Assembly (NCBI RefSeq): GCF_949987515.2 | Contig: NC_082703.1 | Coordinates: 12,114,680 to 12,178,679 of the forward strand | Length of the DNA: 64,000 bases | Reading direction: 5' to 3' | From: Delphinus delphis | Taxonomy: Eukaryota; Chordata; Mammalia; Artiodactyla; Delphinidae | Shown: positions 11,550-22,779 of the stretch, one piece after another | Numbering within the stretch: the first letter of the stretch is position 1 | Layout of the letters: each line of letters starts with the position of its first letter | The notes under the pieces: model-generated | Told to the model about the DNA's origin: nothing | Database searches by the model: none | Seen by the model: only the letters and a program-made list of their open reading frames with translations | Made by a program: the position numbers and the translations under genes

Positions 11550-12526
11550 TAAGTGGGTAAATTTAATGGTATGTGTTTTCCACCACAATAAAAGATAATA
11601 ATAATAAAAGAAGCTTATAGATCATCTCATCGACTGGAACCTCATATTGTAGATGAAGAAATTAAGGCCAAGTGAGGTTTCATGACTGCTAATTAATATC
11701 AAAACTAAGAGTCAATGAAATTCTGAGAAAGCTCAGGCCAATAGTCTTTCTGGTAAAATTCAGCCTCCATGTTTCTCAGTACTTGATTAAGTGTTGCTTT
11801 ATGTGTTTTGTTGATTAATCGTGACTGAGCACCACTAGGTTGTGGCACAGTATTGGAGCTTTCAGAGACACCGTGTGGGGCAATAACAAGAGTGTTGGCC
11901 TAAGAATCTGGTCCCTAAGAATCTGGCCTTCCCCAACAAGTGTGTGACTTGGACAAGTCATTTAATGCCTTTGGAACATTTATCAGATCTCTGACAACTC
12001 AAATGCAATGACTCAAATTCCTGAGTATTTGAGCAAATAGGGGGGCAGATGAGGGAAACCGATAATACTGGTCAGTGTGGACTCCAGAGGACTTTCTCTT
12101 TGGCTTTTAGACTTGTCCTAAAATTAACCCCCAGGAGATTTTTGTCCTGAAGAATGTTTTTCATAGGTCAGTATTATTTTGCATTGCTGGAATATGTCCA
12201 GCAAATTAGATGGCAGGAGAAAGGCAGAGGTATAGATAGCCTGAACCTAATATATAAATAAGTAAATAAATCACATCAGTTTATCAGTAGAGTGGATAAT
12301 TCCTGCATTTGGAAAATTGGCTTGTGGCAGAGAGCCACATATATCTGGGCTTTCTGCCCTCCCCCACCCCCAGTACATTCTCCATCTTCTCCCCTTCCTG
12401 GTATAACTCCATTCTAGAGCTACTCTATGAATAAATCACGACCTCCCACCTTTAACCCACCTGTGTGTTATCCCGAAGAAATCTCTAGAGAAAGAAGGAG
12501 GAAGTCTAAGTAAAGAAAAGTTGCTA

Positions 12527-12884
12527 GGGACTTCCCTGGTGGCTCAGTGGTTAAGAATCCGCCTGCCAATGCAGGGGACAGAGGTTTGAGCCCTGGTCCA
12601 GGAAGATCCCACATGCCGCGGAGCAACTAAGCCCGTGTGCCGCAACTACTGAGCCTGTGCTCTAGAGCCCGCGAACCACAACTACTGAGCCTGCGTGCCA
12701 CAACTACTGAAGCCCGTGCGCCTGGAGCCCGTGCTCCGCAACAAAGAGAAGCCACCGCAATGAGAAGCCCATGCACCACAACAAAGAGTAGACCCCACTC
12801 GCCGCAACTAGAGAAAGCCCGCGCGCAGCAACGAAGACCCAACGCAGCCAAAGATAAATAAATAAATTTATTAAAATAAAAGAA
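12527..12884 (+). mobile_element. Long-form CHR SINE
   Basis: gggacttccctggtggctcag, repeated 'ccacaactactgagcctg' motifs, tail (AAAT)n. TSD aaaagttgctag-like before and after (12517-12527; 12886-12897). Confidence 0.9.
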
Positions 12885-12909
12885 AAAAGTTGCTAGACAG
12901 TAACAACTA

Positions 12910-13014
12910 TTATTATTATTTTTTTTCTTGCGGTACACGGGCCTCTCACTGTTGTGGCCTCTCCCGTTGTGGAGCACAGGCTCCGGACGTGCAGGCTCAG
13001 TGGCCATGGCTCAT
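12910..13014 (-). mobile_element. CHR SINE, 5'-truncated
   Basis: T-rich tail, gcggtacacgggcctctcac to 'gtggccatggctcat'. The 5' half of the SINE is absent, leaving only the tail half. Confidence 0.85.
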
Positions 13015-13463
13015 ATAGAACAACATCTAGCATTCCAGAAGAAAAACCAGTGTTTTCAACTTTGTTGGGAACCTTAATTGGAATGGAGCCCATTTTTACC
13101 AAATTTAGAACCCTAAAATACATAGTTTGAAACCTTAAACAAATACTAAGACTAGTATTAAAAAAAAATCTCTAAGGCCATGTAGTTGACTTTTCTGCCT
13201 AGAATGGGAGATTTTGTTCAAGAATCTTCCCTTAAATTGTATCAGCAGGAAAGCTGGCCCTGGAATACTGAAAGGGGAAAGAGAATTTCTGGTCCCTATT
13301 CTTATGGAAAAGAGAAGAGCTTGGGAGGAGAGGAACATGGCAAAGACAGTAGAGGCGTGAAGGTTGCCTATGGATTTAACTCTAGAACAGGAGTGGGTGA
13401 AGTCAGGTGTAATGCAGACGTTGGTGGTGATGTCGGAAAACAGACTTATTAAAACTCCACTCA

Positions 13464-13840
13464 CCAGAGAAAGACAAATATTATATGATATAACTTACAT
13501 GTGGAATCTAAAAAAATGATACAAATGAACTTAGTTATAAATCAGAAATAGACCCACAGACATAGAAAACAAACTTCTGGTTACCAAAGGGGATAGCAGG
13601 GTTGGGGGGTATAAATGAGGAGTTTGGGATTAACATATACACACTACTATATATAAAATACATAAATAAGAAGGACCTACTGTATAGCAAAGGGAACTAT
13701 ATTCAATATCTTATAATAATCTATAATGGAAAAAAATCTGACACAGAGTGTGTGTGTGTGTGTATAACTGAATCACTTTGCTGTACACCCGAAACTAACA
13801 CAACATTGTAAATTAACTATACTTTAATTTTTTTTATAGC
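13464..13840 (+). mobile_element. L1 3' end, sense
   Basis: Typical L1 3' UTR: 'gaacttagttataaatcaga', 'aaggacctactgtatagcaa', a (GT)n near 13748, 'cttgctgtacacc'-like ending. The exact TSD partner of its left flank (aaaactccactca, 13451-13463) is at 14259-14271, beyond a second L1. Confidence 0.85.
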
Positions 13841-13867
13841 AGCTTGTTTAATTTATTTATTTTGGTT

Positions 13868-14245
13868 AAATCTTTTTTTTTTAACATCTCTATTGGAGTA
13901 TAATTGCTTTACAATGGTGTGTTAGTTTCTGCTTTATAACAAAGTGAATCAGCTATATGTATACATATATCCCCATACCCCCTCCCTCTCGCATCTCCCT
14001 CCCACCCTCCCTATCCCACCCCTCTAGGTGGTCACAAAGCACCGAGCTGATCTCCCTGTGCTACGCAGCTGCTTCCCACTAGCTAGCTATTTTATATTTG
14101 GTAGTGTATATATGTCCATGCCAATCTCTCACTTCATCCCAGCTTACCCTTCCCTCTCCCCGTGTCCTCAAGTCCATTCTCTACGTCTGCGTCTTTATTC
14201 CTGTCCTGCCCCTGGGTTCTTCAGAACCATAATTTTTTAAAGATG
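13868..14245 (-). mobile_element. L1 3' end, antisense, in the tail of the previous L1
   Basis: Reverse L1 3' UTR: 'ctctattggagtataattgc', 'ccctccctatcccacccct', ends near 'gggttcttcagaacc'. It lies between the sense L1 tail and the shared right TSD. Confidence 0.85.
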
Positions 14246-14403
14246 ACTAAAAAGAAAAAAAACTCCACTCATAGTGCAGCCGTGAATGAAGAAGGACATA
14301 AGAGGGGGGTTGATACTGAAATTTCCCTCCCAGGTTTGTAGCATATCTTTAATGAAGTTTTATTCTTTCCCACCACCCATTCCTCTGCTGCCTGTGTATA
14401 CAG

Positions 14404-14490
14404 GTGCTCAGAAGTTTTGATTCAATAATCAGTTCCAACTGCACTGAGGAGCTGGAGAACGCTGGCATAGAGGTGCTGAAGTACTCGCAG
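14404..14490 (+). CDS. GSR: Glutathione reductase, NADPH-domain exon with second phosphate-binding Arg
   Basis: An 87-nt, 29-codon symmetric exon (phase 0 at both ends) with acceptor 'gtatacag' and donor 'gtatga'. It starts VLRSFDS, the Arg (position 268) being the second NADPH 2'-phosphate ligand, and runs through [16 protein letters not shown]. With the previous exon's Arg262, both determinants of NADPH over NADH specificity are intact, on either side of a 4.2-kb intron. Confidence 0.96.
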
Positions 14491-14831
14491 GTATGACCGA
14501 GCCCAGGGCGAGCTTACGGCCCTTGGTCGTCTATCTGTTGTGAACCCCACTAGCTTTATAAACACAAACTACCCCTACCCCAGTCAGTTTATTCTTTTCT
14601 AGAGTATTACCAAGTCTTTTCTTTATCCTCAGAAGCTGCATTTCACATTAATGTTTTAATGAAATCCAAGGTATAAAAGATTAGAAATCTGGAAGTTGAA
14701 TTTAGTTTAGTTAGAACTAAAACTACAATTTTTGTGCTCAAAGGCCTCATTGAACATCCTTATTTTTCAGGTTTATACTGATTTATATTCATTTATTTAT
14801 TTCAGGAAATATTATTATGGAATCTATTTTT

Positions 14832-14992
14832 TTAAAAGTCTTTATTGAATTTGTTACAATATCGCTTCTGTTTTATGTTTTGGCTTTTGGCCGTGAGGTA
14901 TGTGGGATCTTAGTTTCCCGACCAGGGATCAAACCCACACTCCCTGCACTGGAAGGTGGAAGTCTTAACCACTGGACTGCCAGGGAAGTCCC
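14832..14992 (-). mobile_element. CHR-type SINE, short form
   Basis: 'ggcttttggccgtgaggtat', 'ccgaccagggatcaaaccc', ends gccagggaagtccc. Exact 15-bp TSD atggaatctattttt at 14817-14831 and 14993-15007. Confidence 0.93.
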
Positions 14993-15466
14993 ATGGAATC
15001 TATTTTTGAAAGAACACCTTTGGGTTTTGTAGATGGAAACAATGACAAAGTTACTTTGTATTTTTTTTATTCTCAGGGAATCACCTACATGTCAGATTTT
15101 TCCTGGAGCATTAGCCTTGCAAAAATGACTTTCTTCCCCAAAGCTTTGCCCTTTCAGCATAGGCCATATCATAAATAAAACAATAAATGTGAAGTTGCTT
15201 TGTAAATGCTGAAGTACTGGACTGGTGGTTAAGGTCAACATCAGAATCCCCTTGGGACTTTCACTAAACTATGTATGCCCTTCCCTCTCCGGATCTGATT
15301 AAGAATGTCCAGGGAGGAGCAAGGATGGTGCAATTTTTAAAACTCTCTTAATGATGCTTCTACAGCCGTTTCCTCCCCCGATTCCAGCTGCAAATCACTG
15401 TGCTTAGATTTGTGGTTTAAAATTTTATCACAGTTTTGAAGAAGTACGCTTTAAAATACTGTTTTT

Positions 15467-15675
15467 CTTTTTTCTTTTTTTTTTCGGTATGTGGGCCTCT
15501 CACTGTTGCGGCCTCTCCCGTTGCGGAGCACAGGCTCCGGACACGCAGGCTCAGCGGCCATGGCTCACGAGCCCAGCCGCTCCGCGGCATGTGGGATCTT
15601 CGCGGACCGGGGCACGAACCCGTGTCCCCTGCATCGGCAGGCGGACTCTCAACCACTGTGCCACCAGGGAAGCCC
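15467..15675 (-). mobile_element. CHR SINE, full length
   Basis: T-rich tail, cggtatgtgggcctctcac to accagggaagccc. TSD aaaatactgttttt / aaatactttgttttt. It lies 270 bp upstream of the GSR exon at 15946. Confidence 0.92.
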
Positions 15676-15945
15676 AAATACTTTGTTTTTAAGCTGAAGC
15701 ATTAGGGTCTTGATATGAGTTGACATTTCTGGCTGCTGGCTGATTTGGAGCCACCTAGGATATCATCTTGGTTCCAGAGAGTTCCAGTGTTGGTGGCTTT
15801 TGGGCAAAACTAAATGTGTCAGCGTGTAAGACTCATATGTAGGATTCAGTGGAGAGTTGTTAAATGTTAAGAATTCTAGTTTCCTCTTTATTTGCTTTCC
15901 TTCCCATCCCCACACCCCCAGTTAACAAACTGTATCTCCCAATAG

Positions 15946-16104
15946 GTCAAGGAAGTTAAAAAAACTTCTTCAGGCCTGGAACTCTGCATGGTCACTTCAG
16001 TTCCTGGTAGGAAACCCACCTTGACCACCATTCCAGATGTTGACTGTCTACTCTGGGCCATTGGACGGGACCCAAACTCCAGGGGCCTGAATTTAAACAA
16101 ACTG
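15946..16104 (+). CDS. GSR: Glutathione reductase, end of NADPH domain / central domain exon
   Basis: A 159-nt, 53-codon phase-0 exon, acceptor 'cccaatag', donor 'gtaagc'. It starts [10 protein letters not shown] and includes [13 protein letters not shown], the conserved 'ATG/AIGR' segment in which the chain returns to the FAD domain. Compared with my memory of the human protein the stretch after the VTSVPGR motif is the most divergent part seen (KPTLTT against [14 protein letters not shown] against VPNTKDLS), with no length change. An extra cysteine is present in GLELCMV. Confidence 0.96.
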
Positions 16105-16135
16105 GTAAGCTGACCTAGTCTGCCTACAATGTTCT

Positions 16136-16450
16136 ATTTTTTTTCCCCCAGTTTTATTGAGAAATAACTGACATACATCACTGCATAAGTTTAGGACATA
16201 CAGCACCATGGTTTGATTTACATACATTGTGAAATGATCACCACAAGAGGATGAGCTAACATCCATCTTCTCATGTAGATACAATAAAAGTAGAAAAGGA
16301 AAAAGGAAAACATTTTCTCTGTGTGTTGAGAACTCAGGGTTTACTCTCCTAACAGCAGTGTTATCTGTAGTCACCGTGTTGGACGTTATATCCCTGGTAT
16401 TGTATTTATTTATATTGTAACTGGAAGTTTGTACCTTTTGACCACTTTCC
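16136..16450 (-). mobile_element. L1 3' end fragment, old
   Basis: 'gttttattgagaaataactg', 'gtgaaatgatcaccacaaga', 'tgtaactggaagtttgtacc' in L1 reverse order, starting about 30 bp after the GSR exon at 15946. Confidence 0.7.
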
Positions 16451-16899
16451 TTGCCTAAAACCTTTTTGAATCGGTCAGTAGTCCTGTGATTTCCCCTGAT
16501 CCAACCCCAGACCCCCCAAAACTTGAGTGGGTTCTGTTGGATTCTTTTCTGTTTAGTCCATGTGTCCAGTTTGTCATTAAATCCCATTGCTTCTGCCTTT
16601 GGAATGGAAATAAAGGGTTTTTTTCCCCTTTCTGGTGTCATCACCCTAGATCAGGTCATCGTCTCGCCATTTCCTGACTAGCCTTCTCCCTACAAATTTC
16701 TTTTTTACTATGATACCTGTCTCTTTAAAGCCCTATAATGATTTCTTCTTGTCTGCAGCTCTAATCCTAATGGATGGTTGTGTGACTCGTCATGGACATT
16801 GTGGCACTCGGGGATGGGTACAGATGTGAAGCTCATCTACCAGTGCTATAGTTAGCATTCTTTTTTGTTCTTTTAAATTTTGAAGGACAGTCAAGTATA

Positions 16900-17035
16900 G
16901 TAGCCTGGGGTGTGGGTCAAGTATTTGTTGATAAATGGGTGGTCTCATAACTAGTAAGTGGCAGAGCTGGGACTTGAACCCAGATCTCCCAGCTCCAAAG
17001 GTTTTACTCTTAAACACTACACTACCTACTCCCTA
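16900..17035 (-). mobile_element. MIR SINE
   Basis: 'aactagtaagtggcagagct' and 'gggacttgaacccagatctc' are the hallmark reverse-MIR core; ends 'aacactacactacct'. Confidence 0.8.
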
Positions 17036-17664
17036 TGCCTGCTGGCCTTCTACTTCTCACATGGGAGTATATACACCGGGGATCTGCAAAGCCACAAGAT
17101 AAGCATGACACATATTCTTGGGGCAAAAATTTGACTCAACGTATAGGGAGAAATTTTGGTTAAAGGAAACATTGATATCTTTTAGAGTAGAATACAAATT
17201 TTGCTTGGATTTTTAAAGATAAAACTGTAAACTTCAAAGAAGTCTACTTTTGATGACCGCTTCAGGCTGTGCCTGTCTAAAGTATGAGTTAGCATGCTTC
17301 AGGAGGAGCACTTCCAAGGAACTGAAAATCACTGTCTTAGGTGGACTCCACGGGGATGCCAAGTACCATGTCTGATAGTTGAGTGATTCCTTTTCAGGCT
17401 TGCCTGGCCAGCTGAATCGTACAATGCAAAGACAAATCCTGTTCAAACTCCTCAAAACTGAGTTAAATATTTACCTTTTAAAGTAAGCAAAAGATATGAA
17501 ACCTGCCAGCTTGCTAAGATGTTTTTCATCTTGTGGTTGAGTCTTGTGGTTTCTTGGAGATTCAGGCTGAAGAGGTGCCTGAAGTGAGGTGGATCCAGAG
17601 ATGTGAGCTGCTGTTTTTCTGTAGATGGGCCAAATACTTACATGTTGTCCCTTTACAATTTTAG

Positions 17665-17776
17665 GGGATTCAAACTGATGACAAAGGTCATATCCTAGTA
17701 GACGAATTCCAGAATACGAATGTAAAAGGTGTCTATGCAGTTGGGGATGTGTGTGGAAAAGCTCTTCTTACTCCAG
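17665..17776 (+). CDS. GSR: Glutathione reductase, central-domain exon with second FAD motif
   Basis: A 112-nt exon, acceptor 'caatttttag'-like (ag at 17663-17664) and donor 'gtaatg'. It encodes [16 protein letters not shown] followed by [15 protein letters not shown] and one base of the next Val. The T(x)YAVGD(V)-type motif carries the Asp that hydrogen-bonds the FAD ribityl chain in this family. A CHR SINE lies only 59 bp downstream of the donor. Confidence 0.97.
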
Positions 17777-17835
17777 GTAATGTTTCTTCTTTTGGGGGCT
17801 AAGGGAGGCTCTGTGTGTTATATAAAACTGTTCAG

Positions 17836-18045
17836 GGCTTCACTGGTGGCGCAGTGGTTGAGAGTCCGCCTGCCGATGCAGGGGACACGGGTTTGTGCCC
17901 CGGTCCGGGAAGACCCCACATGCCGCGGGGCGGCTGGGCCCGTGAGCCATGGCCGCTGAGTCTGCGCGTCCGGAGCCTGTGCTCCGCAGTGGGAGAGGCC
18001 ACAACAGTGGCCTGTTGAGAGGCCAATGTACCGCAAAAAACCCAA
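17836..18045 (+). mobile_element. CHR SINE with a palindromic insertion
   Basis: gggcttcactggtggcgcag to gtaccgc-A tail. TSD aaaactgttcag at 17824-17835 and 18046-18057. At 17996-18013 the consensus 'aggccacaacagtgagagg' is replaced by aggccac-aaca-gtggcct, a perfect 7-bp stem. Confidence 0.92.
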
Positions 18046-18340
18046 AAAACTGTTCAGCTCTTCATAGTCAAATCAGCTCAAGCAGAGTTAAAAGGCTGAG
18101 TGTCTTCATGTCATCAAAATGGTAAAATGTGTTGAGATAGATGTTGGTTGGGAACCTGACATGTTATGAGTAATATTCATTTTTTCCTTTAAAAATGCTT
18201 TGAATAGTATTTATTTTTCTTTAAAAGATTTTAAAAATGCTTGGTGAAGACTGAAATTTTTATACAGATGATACAGTCATCTTCTGAAGAATGCTGTAAA
18301 TTAGAATCCGAGTTGTGTTGGTGACAGTGGAAGGAAGTGG

Positions 18341-18563
18341 CTTTTTTTTTTTTTTTTTTTTTTTTTTTTTGGCGGTCCGCGGGCCTCTCATTGCTGTGGC
18401 CTCTCCCGTTGCGGAGCACAGGCTCCGGACACGCACGCTCAGCGGCCATGGCTCACGGGCCCAGCCGCTTTGCGGTACGTGGGATCTTCCCGGACCGGGG
18501 CATGAACCCATGTCCTCTGCATCGGCAGGCAGACTCTCAACCACTGTGCCACTAGGGAAGCCC
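18341..18563 (-). mobile_element. CHR SINE, full length
   Basis: T28 tail, gcggtccgcgggcctctcat to actagggaagccc. TSD ggaagtgg at 18333-18340 and 18564-18571. Confidence 0.92.
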
Positions 18564-19486
18564 GGAAGTGGTATTCTTATATGACTGTTTAGTCTTGATA
18601 CAACCTGATCCCCATCCTCGGAATCCCATACTTCAGCCTACTTCATGAGTTAACTGGCGTCATTTCAAGCTCTTTGTCCTGCTTCTGCTGGTGGTATCCA
18701 TCCATCTGCTTTCACCTGTACCCCTCCGGGGCCTCACCATCCTTTCCAAAATGGCCCGGGTCTTACTAAGAATGGAAACACACACCCAAAACTTTTTAGC
18801 TCTTTTAGGAAGCTCTCTCCACAAAAGCAAACTAACAAGCAAAGTTTCAGAACCTTTATAACATAATCTAACAGCTGAAAATTTTGTCGAGGTGAAAAAA
18901 ATTTCTTGTGTATCCTACTGATACCTTATTTTGGAAAAAAAATTATCAATTTGAAGTCTAAAATTAATAACTGATGCTTTTACTGAACTCAGGTGGTTTT
19001 TTTTTTTTGACCGTTAGGAATAAAAACAGGCAAAGGAGGATAAACTTTAAAAAAAAATCAATAAGAAATAAAAATAATTTTAAAAAGAAACAAAATATTC
19101 CTGTGAAATGACTGTGGTTATAAAGTAGAATTGAGGATGCTCAAAACTAATGTAGTTTGCTCCATAAATATATCAAAAAGCTAATGTCTGCATTAAGAGG
19201 TGACTTGCCAGATGGTTGGGAACTTGTAAATGTGTCTTTTGTTTCTGTTTTTGTTTTTTTGGTCATAATAGAGTGTACAGAATTCACATAAGCCAATAGT
19301 TTTGAATTGTTAACTAAGGTATTCATAGGTCTTTTATTATATTGAACTAGATATTGTAATGAGCATTGACAGAAGACTTTGTCAGAACTTTGTATGTTAA
19401 GCCAGATGGATAAACGGTTAGTAGAATAATCCTGCTATGTTAAGATGAACAATAAGCTAAACACTGATTTAAAAATATCTTTGTAG

Positions 19487-19618
19487 TTGCGATTGCTGCT
19501 GGCCGAAAACTTGCCCATAGACTTTTTGAATGCAAAGAAGATTCCAAGTTAGACTATGACAACATCCCTACGGTGGTCTTCAGCCACCCCCCTATTGGGA
19601 CAGTGGGACTCACAGAAG
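19487..19618 (+). CDS. GSR: Glutathione reductase, start of interface domain
   Basis: A 132-nt exon, acceptor 'tctttgtag', donor 'gtaggt'. It finishes the split Val codon, then [37 protein letters not shown] and one base of Asp. This begins the C-terminal interface (dimerisation) domain. The residue after LFE is Cys here where I recall Tyr in human. The intron on the left contains two CHR SINEs. Confidence 0.96.
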
Positions 19619-19827
19619 GTAGGTGTTTAAAAATAAAGGTCATTTATGGTTTCTTCCCTTCCTCTGCTAATGTTAAACTAAGTGTGTGTCAGCTGACTAA
19701 ATCTATCTTAGCCCCCGAGTTATATTTCTTTTTAGCTACTAACTTCTCATCACAGGTCCAGTTTCCTCCCCATCTACCAGTACTTTGAGAGTATAATTCC
19801 TTTCCCCACTCCACCCTATCTGTTTGA

Positions 19828-20665
19828 TTTTTTAAGCTTTTTTACTTGAACTAATTTCAAATTTAAAGAAGAGTTGCAAAAATACTACAGAAGACTCCTG
19901 TCTACTGGTAACACTTTTGCTGTATCATTTTCTCTCTATACACATGCACACACACTTCAGTATCTGTTTCCTAAGAACAAGGCCGTTCCCTTACAGAAGC
20001 ATAGCTTCAAATGAGAATATTTAAGTGGATACAATATTATCTAAACTTTAGACCTTATTCAAAGTTTGCCTGTTATCTCAAATAATTTCATTTTTAACAT
20101 TTTTCCCTTCAGGTCCAGGGTTCATTCCAGGATAATGTAGTATATTTAGTTTTGATACCTCTTTGGTCTCCTTTAGTCAAGAGAAAGAATTCCTCAGCCT
20201 GTCTTTTGTCTTTCATGACATTGACATTTATATTGTAGATTGTCCCTCATTGTGGGTTTTTTTTTTTAATATATTTTATGAATTCATTTTTGGCTGCTCT
20301 GGGTCTTTGTTGCTGCGCACAGGCTTTCTCTAGTTGCGGCGAGCGGGGGCTGCTCTTCGTTGCGGTGCACAGGCTTCTCATTACAGAGCATGGTCTCTAA
20401 GTGCACAGGCTCAGTAGTTGTGGCCCGTGGGCTCTAGAGCGCAGGCTCAGTAGTTGTGGTGCACGGGCTTAGTTGCTCTGCGGCATGTGGGATCTTTCTG
20501 GACCAGGGCTCGAACCCGTGTCCCCTGCATTGGCAGGCGGATTATTAACCAGTGCGCAACCAGGGAAGCCCCAGCTCATTGTGGTTTTGTTTGATATTTC
20601 CTTGTACTTTGATTCAGGTTATGTATTTCTGGCCATCTCTCTGATAGCTCAGTGGAATTGTTTAA
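19828..20665 (-). mobile_element. Old L1 (L1ME-like) 3' region interrupted by a SINE
   Basis: 'actactacagaagactcctg', 'gtttcctaagaacaaggccg', 'ctttggtctcctttagtcaa' in reverse L1ME 3' UTR order, resuming after the SINE at 20257. Family named from memory. Confidence 0.6.
20257..20574 (-). mobile_element. Long-form CHR SINE
   Basis: T run, 'ttttggctgctctgggtctt', ends accagggaagcccc. TSD ctcattgtgg at 20246-20255 and 20575-20584. It lies 130 bp before the GSR exon at 20706. Confidence 0.9.
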
Positions 20666-20705
20666 GTTTCTGATAGATGCTTTTTTTCCCCCCTGTGCAT
20701 TATAG

Positions 20706-20839
20706 ATGAGGCCATTTATAAATATGGAAAAGAAAACGTGAAGATTTATTCCACCACCTTTACCCCAATGTATCATGCAGTTACCAAAAGGAAAACAAAA
20801 TGTGTGATGAAAATGGTTTGTGCCAACAAAGAGGAAAAG
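20706..20839 (+). CDS. GSR: Glutathione reductase, interface-domain exon
   Basis: A 134-nt exon, acceptor 'cattatag', donor 'gtatgg'. It completes Asp and encodes [15 protein letters not shown], then [15 protein letters not shown] and [11 protein letters not shown]. The FTPMYHA and [10 protein letters not shown] segments are diagnostic of vertebrate GSR dimer-interface sequence. Phase 0 at the 3' end joins the last exon. Confidence 0.96.
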
Positions 20840-21049
20840 GTATGGGAAAAATCCAGTAAGCTCAAGACTGTCTTCAAGGTTGGCAGGGATGGGGTATTTT
20901 GGTGAGGTGGGAAGGAAAGACCAGGTAAAGCTTTCTCTGATTCAACTGGCACAGTCCCACCTTTATCTGTCTCTCTCTCTCTATTGCGGTTCTTCATAAT
21001 ATTTCACATAGAAAGAAGGTTCCACTACTTTCAAAACATAAGTGGAGGG

Positions 21050-21168
21050 CGGGAAATTCCCTGACAGTCCGATGGTTAGGACTTCGCACTTTCACTGCTG
21101 TGGCTCAGGTTCAATCCCTGGTCAAGGAACTAAGATCCTGCAAGCCACACGGTGTGGCAAAAAAAGCA
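21050..21168 (+). mobile_element. CHR-type SINE, short form
   Basis: 'aaattccctgacagtccgat', 'ggttcaatccctggtcaagg', 'acacggtgtggcaaaaaaag'. No clear TSD. Confidence 0.8.
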
Positions 21169-21344
21169 CGTAAAATATAAAGGGGAGAGGTCGGGATTGT
21201 CATTGACCAGTAGGCCAGCATAGATAGGCAACTCAGAAATATTGGTAAGTGTAAGAACTTAATGTAAAAAATTTAGACTTAACATATTAACATAACCAAT
21301 CAGTGAGGAAGAAGTTTATTTAGTAAAATGTTCTGAGATAATCA

Positions 21345-21552
21345 GTTATCTATTTTTGCTTTAACTTTTTGAGGAACTGCCAAAGTGTTTTCCAAAGTGG
21401 CTGTGTCATTTTATGTTCCCTTCAGTGACGTGCGAGGGTTCCAGTTCTTCCTCACCTTCGTCAACACTTGTTACTGTCTTTTTTTATTGTAGCCATCCTA
21501 CCGGGTGCAAAGTGGTATCTCATTGTGATTTGAGTTTGAATTTGAACAGGTT
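21345..21552 (-). mobile_element. L1 ORF2/3' fragment
   Basis: 'gaactgccaaagtgttttcc' and 'ccatcctaccgggtgcaaag' are a common reverse L1 segment. Confidence 0.7.
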
Positions 21553-22779
21553 TTTTTTTTTTTTTTTAATAATTTTTGAAATAGGTGTTGTTTTGATATT
21601 AGGTCAGCCTCTTGGGCTTTTCTATAAATTGAATTAAATATTAAAGTGGAACTTAGCAATATGCCTTGGGAACATGGCTTTGTGAGGAACAGTAATTTAA
21701 CTGAAGATTCAGGTATGGTTTCCAACTTTTCTTATTAAAAAAGAACATAGTCTGTATCTAAATCAGTGGCCCTTACACCGAAAGCCACAAGATGGTCCCT
21801 GGCTTCTGGCTTATAAAAATCAACATCACTGACAGTTGACAGAAGCAGAGAATCAGTGCAAAGAGAAGAAAGTAAGTGGTTTGGCAGGAAGATAAAGGTT
21901 GCTGTTTCTTGCCCTGAATGTTCCTCAGTAGCCTGAGATTTCCAGTTGTTGAATCAGCAAGGCCCTTACTTATTTCTTCATATCAGTTATTTCTTTATGC
22001 CATTTATCATTCATTCATTTGGTAAACATCACCTGACAATCAACTGAAGAGTAAGAACTGGGATACCGTATGGAGAGAAATAACATAAGGCTCCTGCTAT
22101 CACCAGAAGCTCTTTGTAAATTCAATTTAGATCACAATATCTAAAAATTTGGCTGACTGTATATACAGTACATGATTTGGGATTTCTTTGTCTTCTTTTG
22201 AGATACACTTTTTTTTTAATTGTAAAGAAACGTATAACATTAAGTTTGCATCAATCATTTTTACGTGTAGTGTTCATTAATATTAAGGATATCCTTGATT
22301 TGTTTTTAAGCAACGTATTTTTGTGGCTAAGTTTTATATTCTCTAACTTTGCTTTTCAGTAGTCTACTGACCCTAAAAGTATTTGCTGGAGGTGAATATT
22401 AACTAGTCATTTTAAAATATATTTAGAAACCTGACTGAAAAATGTGATTAGAAACAAATGCCTCTTGTTGGTCATTTGTCCAGGCAGCCAGCACGTATGG
22501 GCTGAGTGCCTCTAAGGGCTGTTTTTGTGCTCGGCCAGGAGGGTAGAGTGAGGAGCAGAAGTGCGCAGGGTCCCCTCCATCTAGAGATTAACATCTCCTG
22601 GGAAAGATGGACTGTAATTGTCCAGTCCCCAGATGAATACAACTTTGCAGTTGTGATAGAACCATGATGGAGAAATATTGGGACTGAGAGCTCACATGAT
22701 GGACAATTTAACTTGGTCAGGAAGGCAGGTGTAGCTATCTGAAGAATGAATGGGCTTTAACACTTAAAAGAGGGGAGGA

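Larger units (their letters stand above)
10540..11605 (+). mobile_element. Old L1 3' end interrupted by a younger L1 and a SINE
   Basis: Sense-oriented motifs 'cgcagcattattcacaatag', 'atgattccacatctatgagg', then after the inserts 'ggttgcacaacaaagtaaat' and 'ccaccacaataaaagataat', in L1 order. The two insertions are at 10910-11160 and 11258-11549. Confidence 0.8.

Noticed and set aside
12527..12884. tRNA-like A/B-box sequences in many places
   Set aside because: These are the tRNA-derived heads of SINEs, not tRNA genes; no cloverleaf-competent free copy was found.
16093..16644. 183-codon minus-strand open frame
   Set aside because: Covers the end of a GSR exon in antisense, an L1 fragment and intron sequence; no protein similarity seen.
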